DNA from: Sphingomonas sp. UNC305MFCol5.2
GTDB taxonomy: Bacteria > Pseudomonadota > Alphaproteobacteria > Sphingomonadales > Sphingomonadaceae
Direction: 5' to 3'
Assembly (NCBI RefSeq): GCF_000712135.1
Contig: NZ_JOOE01000003.1
Coordinates: 744,001 to 808,000 of the forward strand
Length of the DNA stretch: 64,000 nt
Shown here: positions 40,254-49,687 of the stretch, one piece after another
Layout: each line of letters begins with the position of its first letter
Numbering within the stretch: position 1 is the stretch's first letter
The notes under the pieces: generated by a model
The model's input: only the letters and a program-made list of their open reading frames with translations
The model's database searches: none
What the model was told of the DNA's origin: nothing
Translations under genes and position numbers: made by a program

Positions 40254-43200
40254 CTATTCCGCCGCCAGCAAAGTCTCCGCCCCGCCCAGATCCACCGACA
40301 CCAGCCGGCTCACCCCGCGCTCGACCATCGTCACGCCGAACAGCCGGTGCATCCGGCTCATCGTCGCGGCGTTGTGCGTGACGATCAGATAGCGCGTCGC
40401 GGTCTCGCGCGTCATCGCTTCGAGCAGGTCGCAGAAGCGCTCGATATTGGCGTCGTCCAGCGGCGCATCGACTTCGTCGAGCACGCAGATCGGCGCCGGA
40501 TTGGTCAGGAACAGCGCAAAGATCAGCGCCACCGCGGTCAGTGCCTGCTCGCCGCCCGAGAGCAGAGTGAGCGACTGGAGCTTCTTGCCCGGCGGCTGCG
40601 CCATGATCTCGAGCCCCGCCTCGAGCGGATCGTCCGAATCGACCAGCTCGAGATGCGCCTGCCCGCCGTTGAACAAGGTGCTGAACAGCCGCCGGAAATG
40701 CACATCGACTGCCTCGAATGCAGCGAGCAGCCGCTGCCGTCCCTCGCGGTTGAGCGTCCCGATCGATCCGCGCAGGCGATTGACCGCTTGCGCCAGCTCG
40801 TCGCGCTCGGCGGCGTTGCTGATGAAAGCCGCTTCCAGCTCGGCCAGCTCGGTCTCGGCGACGAGGTTGACCGGTCCGATCCGCTCGCGCTCGGCGCTCA
40901 ATTTCTCGTGCGCCGTGGATTCGTCCTGCGGACTGCGCACGCTCTCCGCCTCGAACCCCGCCTTTTGCGGCAGCAAGGGCGGCGGGCATTCGAAGCGCTC
41001 ACCCGAGAGCCGCCCCATCTCGATCCGCCGCGCTTCCTGGTTCTCCGCCCGCGCAGTCGCCCCGGCGCGCGCCTCGCGTGCCTCGGCGAGTGCCTCATTG
41101 GCCGTGCGGACGTCGCCTTCGGTGGCGCGCAGCGCGGCTTCGGCCTCGCGCTCGGCAGCTTGCGCCGTGGCCGATTCGGCGCGCGCGGTCTCGGTCGCCG
41201 CCTCGGCTTCGGTAACCGCGGCGTCGAGCGCGGCGGGGCGAGCCGCGATCGCTTCGCTTTCCTCGGCCAGTTCGGCGGCGCGCTTGTCCATCTCGGTCGA
41301 GCGCCGCGCCGCCTCGCCCGCACGCGATTTCCAGCTGCGGCTCTCGGCTCCCGCGGCGGCGAGCCGCTCGCGCGCCTGACCGATCTCGCGATCCAGCGTC
41401 CCCCGCTCGCTGCGGGCATTGGCGGCGCCGGCGCGGCGTATCTCGGCTTCGGATGACAGCGCCGCGACCCGCGCGCGTGTGTCCGATCCGTCGGGAAGCG
41501 CAGCCTTGGCGGCCTCGGCGCGGGCGAGTTCGCCCGCTGCCTCGTCCTGCTCGGCGGCAATGCGGGCACGCCGCGATTCGAGGTCGGCACGCTGCGATTC
41601 GAGTCGCTCCAGCTGCGCTGTGGCGCGATCCTCGGCACGGCCCGCCTCGCGCCCGGCATTCTCGGCATGGTCGAGCACGCGGCGGCAATCCATGGCGGCG
41701 CGGCGCGCTTCGGCGATCGTCTCGTCGATCCGCGCGAGCTCGATATCGGCGGCGTCGACCGCGCGCACCGCAGCGGGGCGCGCTTTCTCCAGCGCCGCGA
41801 GCCGGTTGACGCGCTCGAGCCGTTCGGCTGCGGCCGCTCCGCCCGATTTCGCGACATAGCCGTCCCAACGGCGCAGCACGCCGGCCAGCGTCACCAGCCG
41901 CTGCCCCACCGCGAGCGGCTGCCCGGCGTCGGTCTCCGCCACCAGCACCTGCGCAAGCCGCCGGGCGAGCGCAGGCGGCGCCTCGACATGGCGCGAGAGC
42001 GGTGCGGTATCATTGGGCGCGCTCGGATCGCCCGGTCGCGGTTCCGCGCCCGCCCAATAGCGCTCGGCTCCGGCATCGAGCCCCGCCTCGAGATCGTCCC
42101 CCAGCGCCGCGGCGAGCGCGCGTTCATATCCCGCGTCGACCTTGAGCCTGTCGAGCAGCCGGTCCTTGCCAGAAGGTCGCGTCGCTTTGGCGAGCGCGGT
42201 GGATTCGCTGTCGAGCTGCGCCAGCTCGGCATGCGCGGCGGCGCGCGCGGATTGGGCCCGGTCGCGCGAATCGATCGCGCTGCGCTCGCTGGCATCCGCG
42301 CGGGTCAGGCCCCCACGCGCCGTCTCCGCCTGACGCAGCGCCTGCGCGCGCGCTTCGGCGGCGCGCGCTTTCTCCGCCTTGAGCGGTTCGGCATCGCCGA
42401 GCGCGCGTATCTCGGCATCGATACGTGCCTGGTCGCGTGCCGAGCGCTCGGCGCGGGTACGCGCGGCGATCAATGCGGCTTCCGCGACGCGCGCGTCTGC
42501 CGCCTCGCTCGCTTGCGCCGCGAGCGCCTGGGCAAGTGCCACCTCGACATCGCGCGCGGCGCGCTCAGCCTCGGCCAATGCCGAGTCGAGCGTCGGCATC
42601 CGCGCGCCGGCCTCGTCGATCCGCGCTTCCAGCGTGCGCGCCTCTTCGGCCAGTCGTGCCAGTGCCTCGGCGGCGTCGTGCGCGAGCGCGCCTTCGCGGC
42701 TGCGGTCCTCGGCTAGTCGGATCGTGGCGTCGCGCAGCTCCACGATCCGGCGCTCGACCCCCGCGCGCTCGCTGCGGAGCGTCGCCAGCCGGTGCATCGC
42801 CTCGGTCGCGCGGTCGCGAACGGTGAGCGCATCGGCGCGGACTCCGGCGAGCGTCTCCGCCGCCGCCTGTTGCCGAGCCGCTGCGGCATCATGTGCCTTC
42901 GCCCGTTCGGCGACGAGAGCCTCGGCCGCGACCGCTTCCTTCTTGGCGGCATCGGCAGCCTCGGCAGCGTCGCGCCAGCGCGCGAAGATCATCCGCGCCT
43001 CGGCGACGCGGATGCGGTCGGACAGCTCGCGATAGCGCTCGGCCTGCCGCGCCTGCCGCTTGAGCGCGGCAGCCCGAGTCTCCTGATCGCCGATCACCTC
43101 GTCGAGCCGGGTCAGGTTGGCTTCGGTCGCGCGGAGCTTCTGCTCGGCATCGCGGCGGCGGACGTGGAGACCCGCGATCCCCGCCGCCTCTTCCAGCATC

Positions 43201-43661
43201 GCCCGGCGCTCGCCCGGCTTGGCCGAGATGATCGCCCCGATCCGCCCCTGGCTCACCAGCGCCGGCGAATGTGCGCCGGTCGCCGAATCGGCGAAGACCA
43301 AGGCGACATCCTTGGCGCGGACGTCGCGGCCGTTGATCCGGTAGGCCGATCCCGCGCCCCGCTCGATCCGGCGGACAACTTCGAGCTCGTCATCTTCGCC
43401 GACCTGCTCGGCGAGGATCGAGACTTCGGCGAAGTCGCGCGCGGGCCGGGTGGCAGTGCCGGCGAAGATCACGTCTTCCATGCCCGCGCCGCGCATCGAT
43501 TTGGCGCTGTTCTCGCCCATCGCCCAGCGCAAGGCTTCGAGCAGGTTGGACTTGCCGCACCCGTTGGGGCCGACGATCCCCGTGAGGCCGGGCTCGATGC
43601 GCAGATCGGCCGGATCGACGAAGCTCTTGAAGCCCGTCAGTCGCAGCCTTTTGATCTGCAT
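40254..43661 (-). CDS. smc: Chromosome segregation protein SMC
   Basis: An 1135-aa SMC ATPase that compacts and separates chromosomes. Walker A is GPNGCGKSN (from residue 31) and an Arg/Ser-rich AMGENSAKSMRG follows. Two very long Ala/Glu/Arg-rich coiled coils flank a hinge (about residues 500-650). The C-terminal head has the signature LLSGGEQALTAVALIFA and Walker B PICVLDEVDAPLDDAN. The length is typical. The start ATG at 43661 gives the standard MQIKRLRLTGFKSFVDP. The dsbA-like, DciA and SMC genes run together on this strand. Confidence 0.97.
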   Translation of the reverse strand: MQIKRLRLTGFKSFVDPADLRIEPGLTGIVGPNGCGKSNLLEALRWAMGENSAKSMRGAGMEDVIFAGTATRPARDFAEVSILAEQVGEDDELEVVRRIERGAGSAYRINGRDVRAKDVALVFADSATGAHSPALVSQGRIGAIISAKPGERRAMLEEAAGIAGLHVRRRDAEQKLRATEANLTRLDEVIGDQETRAAALKRQARQAERYRELSDRIRVAEARMIFARWRDAAEAADAAKKEAVAAEALVAERAKAHDAAAARQQAAAETLAGVRADALTVRDRATEAMHRLATLRSERAGVERRIVELRDATIRLAEDRSREGALAHDAAEALARLAEEARTLEARIDEAGARMPTLDSALAEAERAARDVEVALAQALAAQASEAADARVAEAALIAARTRAERSARDQARIDAEIRALGDAEPLKAEKARAAEARAQALRQAETARGGLTRADASERSAIDSRDRAQSARAAAHAELAQLDSESTALAKATRPSGKDRLLDRLKVDAGYERALAAALGDDLEAGLDAGAERYWAGAEPRPGDPSAPNDTAPLSRHVEAPPALARRLAQVLVAETDAGQPLAVGQRLVTLAGVLRRWDGYVAKSGGAAAAERLERVNRLAALEKARPAAVRAVDAADIELARIDETIAEARRAAMDCRRVLDHAENAGREAGRAEDRATAQLERLESQRADLESRRARIAAEQDEAAGELARAEAAKAALPDGSDTRARVAALSSEAEIRRAGAANARSERGTLDREIGQARERLAAAGAESRSWKSRAGEAARRSTEMDKRAAELAEESEAIAARPAALDAAVTEAEAATETARAESATAQAAEREAEAALRATEGDVRTANEALAEAREARAGATARAENQEARRIEMGRLSGERFECPPPLLPQKAGFEAESVRSPQDESTAHEKLSAERERIGPVNLVAETELAELEAAFISNAAERDELAQAVNRLRGSIGTLNREGRQRLLAAFEAVDVHFRRLFSTLFNGGQAHLELVDSDDPLEAGLEIMAQPPGKKLQSLTLLSGGEQALTAVALIFALFLTNPAPICVLDEVDAPLDDANIERFCDLLEAMTRETATRYLIVTHNAATMSRMHRLFGVTMVERGVSRLVSVDLGGAETLLAAE

Positions 43662-43686
43662 CGGCGCCGCCCCCCGCGGTTTGTCG

Positions 43687-44427
43687 TCAGCGGGCCCCGG
43701 CCGCCTGCAGCGCGGTCTCGACCTGCGACCACATCGCCGCGTCGACAGCCTTGCCGTTGATGAAGAAGCTCGGCGTGCCCTGCACGCCACGGTTGTTCGA
43801 AGCATCGGCCATCACGTCGGCGATGCTCTTGATCACTGCCTGGTCGGCGAGGCACTGGCGCGCTTTGGCTTCGGGAATGCCGCGCTGCTTGACGAACTCG
43901 ATCGCGCCCATTCCTTCGGCCATCGCCGCAGCAGCCTGGGGCGGCGCCATCGTCTGGAACTGCTGCATGAACGTTTCGGGCAGCGCAGTCATCTTCTCGC
44001 CGAAATTCGCCTGGTTGGCGAACATCTGGTCGAGCATCGGGAAGAAGGCTTCGGTGCCGACGCACTGGTTGAGCAAGGCGAGCGCGAGATCGGGCGGGCC
44101 GTGGAGCGGGAAATCGCGGAACTCGTAGCTCACCTTGCCGGTCGAGACGTATTTCTGGCGGAGCGGCTCGACGCCCTCGGCGGCGAAGCGGCCGCAGGTC
44201 GGGCAGGGGCGCGAGCCATATTCGACGAGCTGGATCGGCGCATTGGGATTGCCCTGGCGGAAGCCGCCCTCGGGCGTCTTGCTGACGATATCGACCCATT
44301 GCTTGCCGGCGGGCGGGGCGGCCTGCGCGACCGGGGTGCTCGACGTCACCGGGGTGGACGCGTTCTCGGTACCGCCGCCGCAGGCCGCGAGCGCGAGAAG
44401 GGGGAGCAAGGCGAAGGCAAAACGCAT
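43687..44427 (-). CDS. DsbA-like thiol oxidoreductase lipoprotein
   Basis: A 246-aa thioredoxin-fold protein of the DsbA/Thioredoxin_4 group. The signal MRFAFALLPLLALAACGGG has a lipobox (LAAC, Cys16), and residues 17-40 form a Ser/Thr/Pro/Ala linker. The active site is RPCPTCGRF (Cys75, Cys78). The cis-Pro loop is GVQGTPSFFINGKAV near the C-terminus. It probably oxidises or isomerises envelope disulfides. It is a close paralogue of the next gene upstream, sharing KTPEGGFRQGNPNAPI. Confidence 0.92.
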   Translation of the reverse strand: MRFAFALLPLLALAACGGGTENASTPVTSSTPVAQAAPPAGKQWVDIVSKTPEGGFRQGNPNAPIQLVEYGSRPCPTCGRFAAEGVEPLRQKYVSTGKVSYEFRDFPLHGPPDLALALLNQCVGTEAFFPMLDQMFANQANFGEKMTALPETFMQQFQTMAPPQAAAAMAEGMGAIEFVKQRGIPEAKARQCLADQAVIKSIADVMADASNNRGVQGTPSFFINGKAVDAAMWSQVETALQAAGAR

Positions 44428-44452
44428 ATTCGTGTCTCCGAAGAAATGTCGG

Positions 44453-45160
44453 TCAGCTGTCCGCGGCGCGGAGCTCGGGCTGAAGTTGATCCCAGGTAAA
44501 GGCGCCCACGCGGCGCCCGTTGACGAAGAAGCTCGGGGTGCCCTGGACGCCGGCCTTGGCGCCGGCGGCAAAGGTATCGGCGATGCCCTTGATCAGCGCG
44601 GGGTTGGACAGGCAGCGCCGCGCCTGCGCCTCGGGCAGCCCGCGCGCCTTCATGAAAGCGATCATGCCCAGCGCTTCGGCGAACTTGGTCGCCGCTTGCG
44701 GCGGCGGAAGTGCCTGCCATGCCTCGATCTGCTTGGGCTGGCTGTCGATCAATTTGTGCAGCGGCGCATCGAAGCCCCGCTGGTTGGCGAACATCGCGTC
44801 GAGCGTCCGGAAGAAAGCCGGGGCAGGCACGCACTGGTTGAGCAAGGCCAGCGACAAATCGGGCACGCCGTGGATCAGATAGTCGCGGAACTCGTAGCTG
44901 AGCTTTCCGCTGGCGATCCACTCGCGGCGGAGCGGCTCGACTCCTTCGGCGGCGAAATGGCCGCACGTCGGGCAGGTGCGCGACCCATATTCTACCAGCT
45001 TGATCGGCGCATTTGGGTTGCCCTGGCGAAAGCCGCCTTCGGGAGTCTTCGCAACCACGTTCACCCAGTTCGCCGCGGGCGCGCGGCGCGCCTGCTGCGC
45101 GGGGGCGGTGGCGGCACCGAGCGTCAGCAGCAGCGTGGCGGCAAGCAAGCGCAAAGGCAT
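44453..45160 (-). CDS. DsbA-like thiol oxidoreductase (periplasmic paralogue)
   Basis: A 235-aa protein colinear with its neighbour, but with a cleavable signal (MPLRLLAATLLLTLGAATAPAQ) instead of a lipobox. The CXXC is RTCPTCGHF (Cys63, Cys66) and the cis-Pro segment is GVQGTPSFFVNGRRVG. The pair may divide work between a membrane-anchored and a soluble form. The ATG at 45160 shares its first base with the last base of the upstream DciA gene (TGATG). Confidence 0.92.
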   Translation of the reverse strand: MPLRLLAATLLLTLGAATAPAQQARRAPAANWVNVVAKTPEGGFRQGNPNAPIKLVEYGSRTCPTCGHFAAEGVEPLRREWIASGKLSYEFRDYLIHGVPDLSLALLNQCVPAPAFFRTLDAMFANQRGFDAPLHKLIDSQPKQIEAWQALPPPQAATKFAEALGMIAFMKARGLPEAQARRCLSNPALIKGIADTFAAGAKAGVQGTPSFFVNGRRVGAFTWDQLQPELRAADS

Positions 45161-45705
45161 CAGTCGATCCTGCCGAGCTTGAGCGTTTCGTCCGCCGCCG
45201 CGACTCCGGCCGCAAGCGATTCGAGCACTGCCTTCAATTCGGGATCGGCGATGCCCCGCAAACTGTCTCCCATCGCTTCGGACAACGGCTTGAGGCTGGG
45301 CGGCGGCGCGGTCTTGGCCACGCGTTTGATCTCGCCCTGGCGGATCGCGACGCGGACGACCGCGGGATAGCCGAAGAAGCGATTGACCCGGTCGACGATC
45401 TCCGGCGCGATGTGCTGCATCATCGGGGCATGCGCTCCCGCGACGACGAGGCTCAACACGCCCTCGGCGCGCTTGCCCTGCGGGAAGCGGATCGATTCGG
45501 GCGCCGAGACCCGCGCATAGCGCTCGCCGACGATCTCGCCCCATCGGCTGACGATGGCGTGCTGGACGAAGCCGAACTTGCGGAACGCGGCGCGGCCGAC
45601 ATCGGGCAGCAGCTCCGAAACGGGCCGCGCACGGTTCGATCGCTGCGGTTCGAGCCTGGGTTGTCGCGTGGTGGCGCGCTTCGGTTTATCGGGGGCCTTC
45701 GTCAT
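45160..45705 (-). CDS. dciA: DciA-type (DUF721) replicative helicase loader
   Basis: A 181-aa DUF721 protein. The KH-like domain spans about residues 28-115 with AFRKFGFVQHAIVSRWGEIV and LSLVVAGAHAPMMQHIAPEI. A flexible C-terminal tail of about 65 residues follows. DciA loads DnaB helicase in bacteria lacking DnaC or DnaI. It is first in the dciA-dsbA-dsbA-smc strand and divergent from mutY, with only 28 bp between starts. Confidence 0.88.
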   Translation of the reverse strand: MTKAPDKPKRATTRQPRLEPQRSNRARPVSELLPDVGRAAFRKFGFVQHAIVSRWGEIVGERYARVSAPESIRFPQGKRAEGVLSLVVAGAHAPMMQHIAPEIVDRVNRFFGYPAVVRVAIRQGEIKRVAKTAPPPSLKPLSEAMGDSLRGIADPELKAVLESLAAGVAAADETLKLGRID

Positions 45706-45733
45706 TTCGGCCTACCCATGCCATAGGCGAGGC

Positions 45734-46780
45734 GTGCCCGACAACGTCCCTCGCGCAATCGCCGCTCCGCTGCTCACCTGGTACGACGCTTATGCCCGCG
45801 ACCTGCCATGGCGCGCGCGGCCCGGCGCCAACGCCCCCGATCCGTACCGAGTGTGGCTGAGCGAGGTCATGCTCCAGCAAACCCAGGTCGCCAGCGTCAT
45901 CCCCTATTTCGAGAAATTCACTGCGCGCTGGCCGAGCTTCGAGGCACTGGCGGCGGCGGAGGATGCCGAGTTGATGGCCGCGTGGGCGGGGCTCGGTTAT
46001 TATGCCCGGGCGCGCAACCTGCTCGCCTGTGCTCGCGAAGTCGCACGTCGTGGCGCGCTTCCCGAAACCGAAGCCGAATTGCTCGGCCTGCCCGGGATCG
46101 GCGGCTACACCGCCGCCGCGATCGCAGCGATCGCGTTCGGCCGGCGCGCGGTGGTGGTCGACGCCAATGTCGAACGGGTGGTGACTCGGCTGTTCGCGCT
46201 GGCCGATCCGCTCCCCGGCGCCCGACCCCGCATCCGCGCGCTCACCGATAGGATCACGCCGGACGCCCGCGCCGGCGATTTCGCGCAGGCGATGATGGAT
46301 CTCGGCTCGGGCATCTGCACCGCCCGCGCGCCGCGCTGCCTCCTCTGCCCGTTGCGCGCGCAATGCGACGGCTTCGCCACCGGCGCGCCCGAGCTTTTCC
46401 CGGTCAAGGCCGCCAAGGTGCCCAAGCCGCAGCGCTACGGTACGATGTTCTGGCTCGAGCGCGACGATCGGGTGCTGCTCGTCCGGCGTCCGGCCAAGGG
46501 GCTGCTCGGCGGCATGCGCGCGCTCCCCACCGGGCCCTGGGCCGATTCACCGCCCGGACTGACGGAAGCGCCCATTGCCGCGGAATGGCAATTGTTCGAT
46601 GCGCAAGTCCGTCACGGCTTCACGCATTTCAACCTCGACGTGGCGCTTGCGGCTGCAACAATCCCGGCGCACACAGACGCGCCGGAGGGCGAATGGTGGC
46701 CGATCGCCGAGATCGAAACGGCGGGGCTGCCGACTGTTTTCGCCAAAGCGGCAAGGATGTTCGGGAGGATGCATGCGTAG
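45734..46780 (+). CDS. mutY: A/G-specific adenine glycosylase MutY
   Basis: A 348-aa base-excision enzyme that removes A opposite 8-oxoG. Catalytic Glu44 lies in SEVMLQQTQV, the helix-hairpin-helix is LPGIGGYTAAAI, and the catalytic Asp143 is in VVVDANVERV. A 4Fe-4S cluster is bound by Cys195, 202, 205 and 211 (C-x6-C-x2-C-x5-C). The C-terminal NUDIX-like domain recognises 8-oxoG. The start is GTG at 45734. Its end overlaps the serine hydrolase start by 8 bp. Confidence 0.96.
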   Translation: MPDNVPRAIAAPLLTWYDAYARDLPWRARPGANAPDPYRVWLSEVMLQQTQVASVIPYFEKFTARWPSFEALAAAEDAELMAAWAGLGYYARARNLLACAREVARRGALPETEAELLGLPGIGGYTAAAIAAIAFGRRAVVVDANVERVVTRLFALADPLPGARPRIRALTDRITPDARAGDFAQAMMDLGSGICTARAPRCLLCPLRAQCDGFATGAPELFPVKAAKVPKPQRYGTMFWLERDDRVLLVRRPAKGLLGGMRALPTGPWADSPPGLTEAPIAAEWQLFDAQVRHGFTHFNLDVALAAATIPAHTDAPEGEWWPIAEIETAGLPTVFAKAARMFGRMHA

Positions 46781-48059
46781 TTGGCGGATATTCGGATCGA
46801 TCGCGGCGCTGGCCATGGCCGGCCCGGCCTGGCCCCAAACCGCTACCGCACCTTTGCCCTCTCCCGATTCGCGCAGCCTCACCACACAGGGCGAACTGGC
46901 CCGGCGTGTCGTCGCCGACGGCAAGGTGCCGGGCATCGTCATCCTCACCGCGGTGGGCAACGGCGTGCCGCATCTCGTCGCCGAGGGGCGGATCGCGGTC
47001 GAGCCGGATGCGCCGGCCGCGAATGCCGACAGCCTGTGGCGCGTCTATTCGATGACCAAGCCGATCACCGGCATCGCCGCGATGATCCTGATAGAGGAAG
47101 GCAAGCTCGGGCTCGACCAGCCGATCAGCGACTTCATCCCCGCGTTCAAGGACATGAAGGTCCTCGTCGATCCGGCCAAGGACCTGACCAGCCGCCCCGC
47201 CGTGCGTCCGATCACGGTACGCAACCTGCTCACCCATACTGCGGGTCTCGGCTATACCATCATCACCAAGGGGCCGCTGCTCGACGAATATAACCGGCGC
47301 GGGATCAATCCGGCGCAGGTCAACGCGCTGCTCGAGCCGGGTATGCGCGGCGCACGGCCGGCGAGCCTCGAGGAATTCGCCAATCGCGTCGCGACATTGC
47401 CGCTGATCGCCGATCCGGGCGCCAAATGGAGCTATTCGATCGGGCTCGACGTGCTCGGCCGCGTGATCGAAGTCGCCGGCGGCATGCCGTTCGATCAGTT
47501 CGTCAACACGCGCATCTTCGCGCCGCTCAAGATGCAGTCGAGCTTCTGGACCGTGCCGCAGGCAAAGGCCGGGATCCTTTCCACCAATTACATGGCGCCG
47601 GGAGTCGCGATCGATCAGGGCGCCACGTCGGTATGGCTCCAGTCGCCCAGCTTCCCTTATGGCGGCGCCGGCCTCGTCATGTCGGCGCGCGATTATGACC
47701 GGTTTCTCCACATGCTGCTGAACGGCGGCGAACTCGAAGGCGCCCGCATCCTCAAGCCGGAGACCGTGAAACTGGCGATGTCGGACCTGCTCCCGCCCAC
47801 CGTCGATCGCTCGACGCTCGCACAGATGACCGCCGATACCGGTGCGCCGATGGGCTTCGGCGCGGGCGGCTCGGTCTATCTCGCCGATGCGCCCGGCGGC
47901 GCGGGCAAGGGCACCTTTGGCTGGGCGGGTGCGGCGGGATCGATCGGCTGGGTCGATCCGGCGCACCGGCTCCGCGCGACGATGATGATCAATTCGTTCA
48001 GCGAACAGACGCTCAAGCGCGAAACATCGAAGGCGATCTACGCCGATCTCGCCCGGTGA
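46773..48059 (+). CDS. Serine hydrolase of the beta-lactamase (class C/EstB-like) family, secreted
   Basis: A 428-aa serine hydrolase with signal MRSWRIFGSIAALAMAGPAW. The SxxK motif is SMTK (Ser93, Lys96), the Tyr motif is in WSYSIGLDVLG, and the third box is near GKGTFGWAGAAGS, where the usual KTG/HTG is changed. This pattern fits esterases and D-aminopeptidase-like relatives more than true AmpC lactamases. GGGAGG at 46763-46768 supports the ATG at 46773. Periplasmic or extracellular; the substrate is unknown. Confidence 0.9.
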   Translation: MRSWRIFGSIAALAMAGPAWPQTATAPLPSPDSRSLTTQGELARRVVADGKVPGIVILTAVGNGVPHLVAEGRIAVEPDAPAANADSLWRVYSMTKPITGIAAMILIEEGKLGLDQPISDFIPAFKDMKVLVDPAKDLTSRPAVRPITVRNLLTHTAGLGYTIITKGPLLDEYNRRGINPAQVNALLEPGMRGARPASLEEFANRVATLPLIADPGAKWSYSIGLDVLGRVIEVAGGMPFDQFVNTRIFAPLKMQSSFWTVPQAKAGILSTNYMAPGVAIDQGATSVWLQSPSFPYGGAGLVMSARDYDRFLHMLLNGGELEGARILKPETVKLAMSDLLPPTVDRSTLAQMTADTGAPMGFGAGGSVYLADAPGGAGKGTFGWAGAAGSIGWVDPAHRLRATMMINSFSEQTLKRETSKAIYADLAR

Positions 48060-48922
48060 CGGCGCCCGGCTTTACCGGCGGCACGCTCGACCGTGCCGAC
48101 CGGGTTCGCCACGAACCGGCGCTGCTCGCGGCGGCCGAAGCCGATCCGCTCGCGCGCCTGCTCGTGCTCCACGGGCTGGACCCCGAGCTCGACGATGCCG
48201 ATCGCCTCGTCTGGGCCCCGCTCGACGCGGCGCCGGGCGAGCGCCTGTTCCTCGGCTTCGACGAAGGCGTTCCGCTCTTCGCCGCCGCGCCGCCACACGG
48301 GCAGCGGCTGCCCGGGGGTCGCTCGCCCGCCTTGTTCGCGATGCTCGATCGTTTCCATGCGCAGGATGCCGCGCTCTATGCCGCCGCGCGGAGCCTCGTC
48401 GACTGGCACGGCCGCCACGGCTATTGCGCGGTCTGCGCCACCCCCACTGCGATCTTCCGCGCCGGCTGGGCGCGGTCCTGCCCCAATTGCCATGCCGAGC
48501 ATTTTCCGCGGGTCGATCCGGTGGTCATCATGCTCGCCGAGCTGGGCGACAAGGTGCTGCTCGGCCGGCAACCACCATGGCCGCAGGGGCGATACTCGGC
48601 GCTGGCCGGCTTCCTCGAAGTCGGCGAATCGATCGAGGAAGCGGTCCGCCGCGAGATATTCGAGGAAGCGGGCGTCCGCGTCGGTGCGGTGCGCTATGTC
48701 GCCAGCCAGCCCTGGCCTTTCCCCTCGTCGCTGATGATCGCCTGTATCGGCGAGGCCGAGGACGACGCGATCACCATCGATGTCCACGAACTCGAGGACG
48801 CCCGCTGGTTCAGCCGTGACGATGTCCGCCGCGCGCTGGCCCGCGATCCCGGCGCTCCGTTCGGCGCCCCGCCGCCTTATGCGATCGCCCATACGCTGCT
48901 GACCGCCTGGTTCGAGGGCTAG
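48056..48922 (+). CDS. nudC: NAD(+) diphosphatase NudC
   Basis: A 288-aa NUDIX enzyme that cleaves NADH/NAD+ and removes NAD caps from RNA in other bacteria. A zinc ribbon has CAVC and CPNC pairs, the Nudix box is GFLEVGESIEEAVRREIFEE followed by AGV, and the family-specific SQPWPFPSSLM is present. The start is GTG at 48056 in a GTGA overlap with the hydrolase. Its end overlaps the convergent membrane protein by 4 bp. Confidence 0.94.
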   Translation: MTAPGFTGGTLDRADRVRHEPALLAAAEADPLARLLVLHGLDPELDDADRLVWAPLDAAPGERLFLGFDEGVPLFAAAPPHGQRLPGGRSPALFAMLDRFHAQDAALYAAARSLVDWHGRHGYCAVCATPTAIFRAGWARSCPNCHAEHFPRVDPVVIMLAELGDKVLLGRQPPWPQGRYSALAGFLEVGESIEEAVRREIFEEAGVRVGAVRYVASQPWPFPSSLMIACIGEAEDDAITIDVHELEDARWFSRDDVRRALARDPGAPFGAPPPYAIAHTLLTAWFEG

Positions 48923-49428
48923 TCGTCGTCGGCGACCGGCCGGGTCGCCCAGCTCGCATGCAGCGTCGGCACCGCCGAATGGAGCGTGATCAGGTAGAAG
49001 CCGAGCGAGCGCAGCTGATCGAGGATGGCGAAGCGCGGCCACTCGCCGATCAGCGCCAGCCCGACGACCAGCCAGATGCCGGCGAATGCCGCCATGCTGA
49101 CAGCGGCGAACCCGGCGAGCATGGCGCGGCTCCGCAATGCGCGATCGAACTCGTCGACCCGTTCGGGCGCCCCCCAGGGCTTCAGCGGCCCGAAGATCGG
49201 CAGCATCACGGCGATCGCGAAGCCCAGCATGATCAGCGCATAGCCGGCATTGACCAGATCGATGCGGATCAGCCCCGTCAGCATGCCTGCCGATGCCATT
49301 GCCAGCGCAATGATCGGTACCCAGCGCAGATGCCGGCGGCGCGCCTGGCCTCTGGCGATGGCGGGAACGCCGGTACGCTCGGCGGCGGCGTCGAGCCTGG
49401 CGAAAAAGCGTTGATTGAACTTGGCCAT
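48919..49428 (-). CDS. Hypothetical membrane protein paired with an XRE regulator
   Basis: A 169-aa protein with four hydrophobic helices (about residues 37-54, 60-80, 101-123 and 140-155) and a basic N-terminus (RGQARRRHLRW). No family is recognised. It starts 10 bp after the XRE gene and has AGGAG before the ATG at 49428, so the two form one operon. Small XRE plus multi-helix membrane protein pairs are frequent; the membrane partner's role is undefined. Confidence 0.78.
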   Translation of the reverse strand: MAKFNQRFFARLDAAAERTGVPAIARGQARRRHLRWVPIIALAMASAGMLTGLIRIDLVNAGYALIMLGFAIAVMLPIFGPLKPWGAPERVDEFDRALRSRAMLAGFAAVSMAAFAGIWLVVGLALIGEWPRFAILDQLRSLGFYLITLHSAVPTLHASWATRPVADDD

Positions 49429-49438
49429 GGACCGGCTC

Positions 49439-49681
49439 CTATTCGGCGGCGCGCCGCAGCGCCGTCGCCACGGATTCGAAGGGATCGAAGGAGAAGAGCA
49501 ATTCGACCGGCACGTCGAACACCCGCGCGATCTTCATCGCCAGCTCCAGGCTGGGGCTGTAGTCGCCGCGCTCGAGATAGCCGATCGTCTGCGGGTTGAC
49601 GCCCGCCGCATCCGCCAGTGCGCGCCGGCTCATCCCGCGCTCGGCGCGGAACAGGGCAATGCGATTGTGAATTTGCGACAT
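49439..49681 (-). CDS. XRE/Cro-family small transcriptional regulator (YozG-like)
   Basis: An 80-aa single-domain helix-turn-helix protein with NRIALFRAERGMSRRALADA, AGVNPQTIGYLERGDYSPSL and LAMKIARVFDVPVELLFSF. This is the standard layout of short XRE repressors. The start ATG at 49681 has no clear Shine-Dalgarno; the inverted repeat 6 bp upstream covers its promoter. It probably represses itself and the membrane protein downstream. Confidence 0.9.
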   Translation of the reverse strand: MSQIHNRIALFRAERGMSRRALADAAGVNPQTIGYLERGDYSPSLELAMKIARVFDVPVELLFSFDPFESVATALRRAAE

Positions 49682-49687
49682 TGCAAG

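Noticed and set aside
46773..48059. Antibiotic-resistance beta-lactamase call
   Set aside because: The SxxK motif is present but the third catalytic box is not KTG/HTG, and the family includes many esterases and peptidases.
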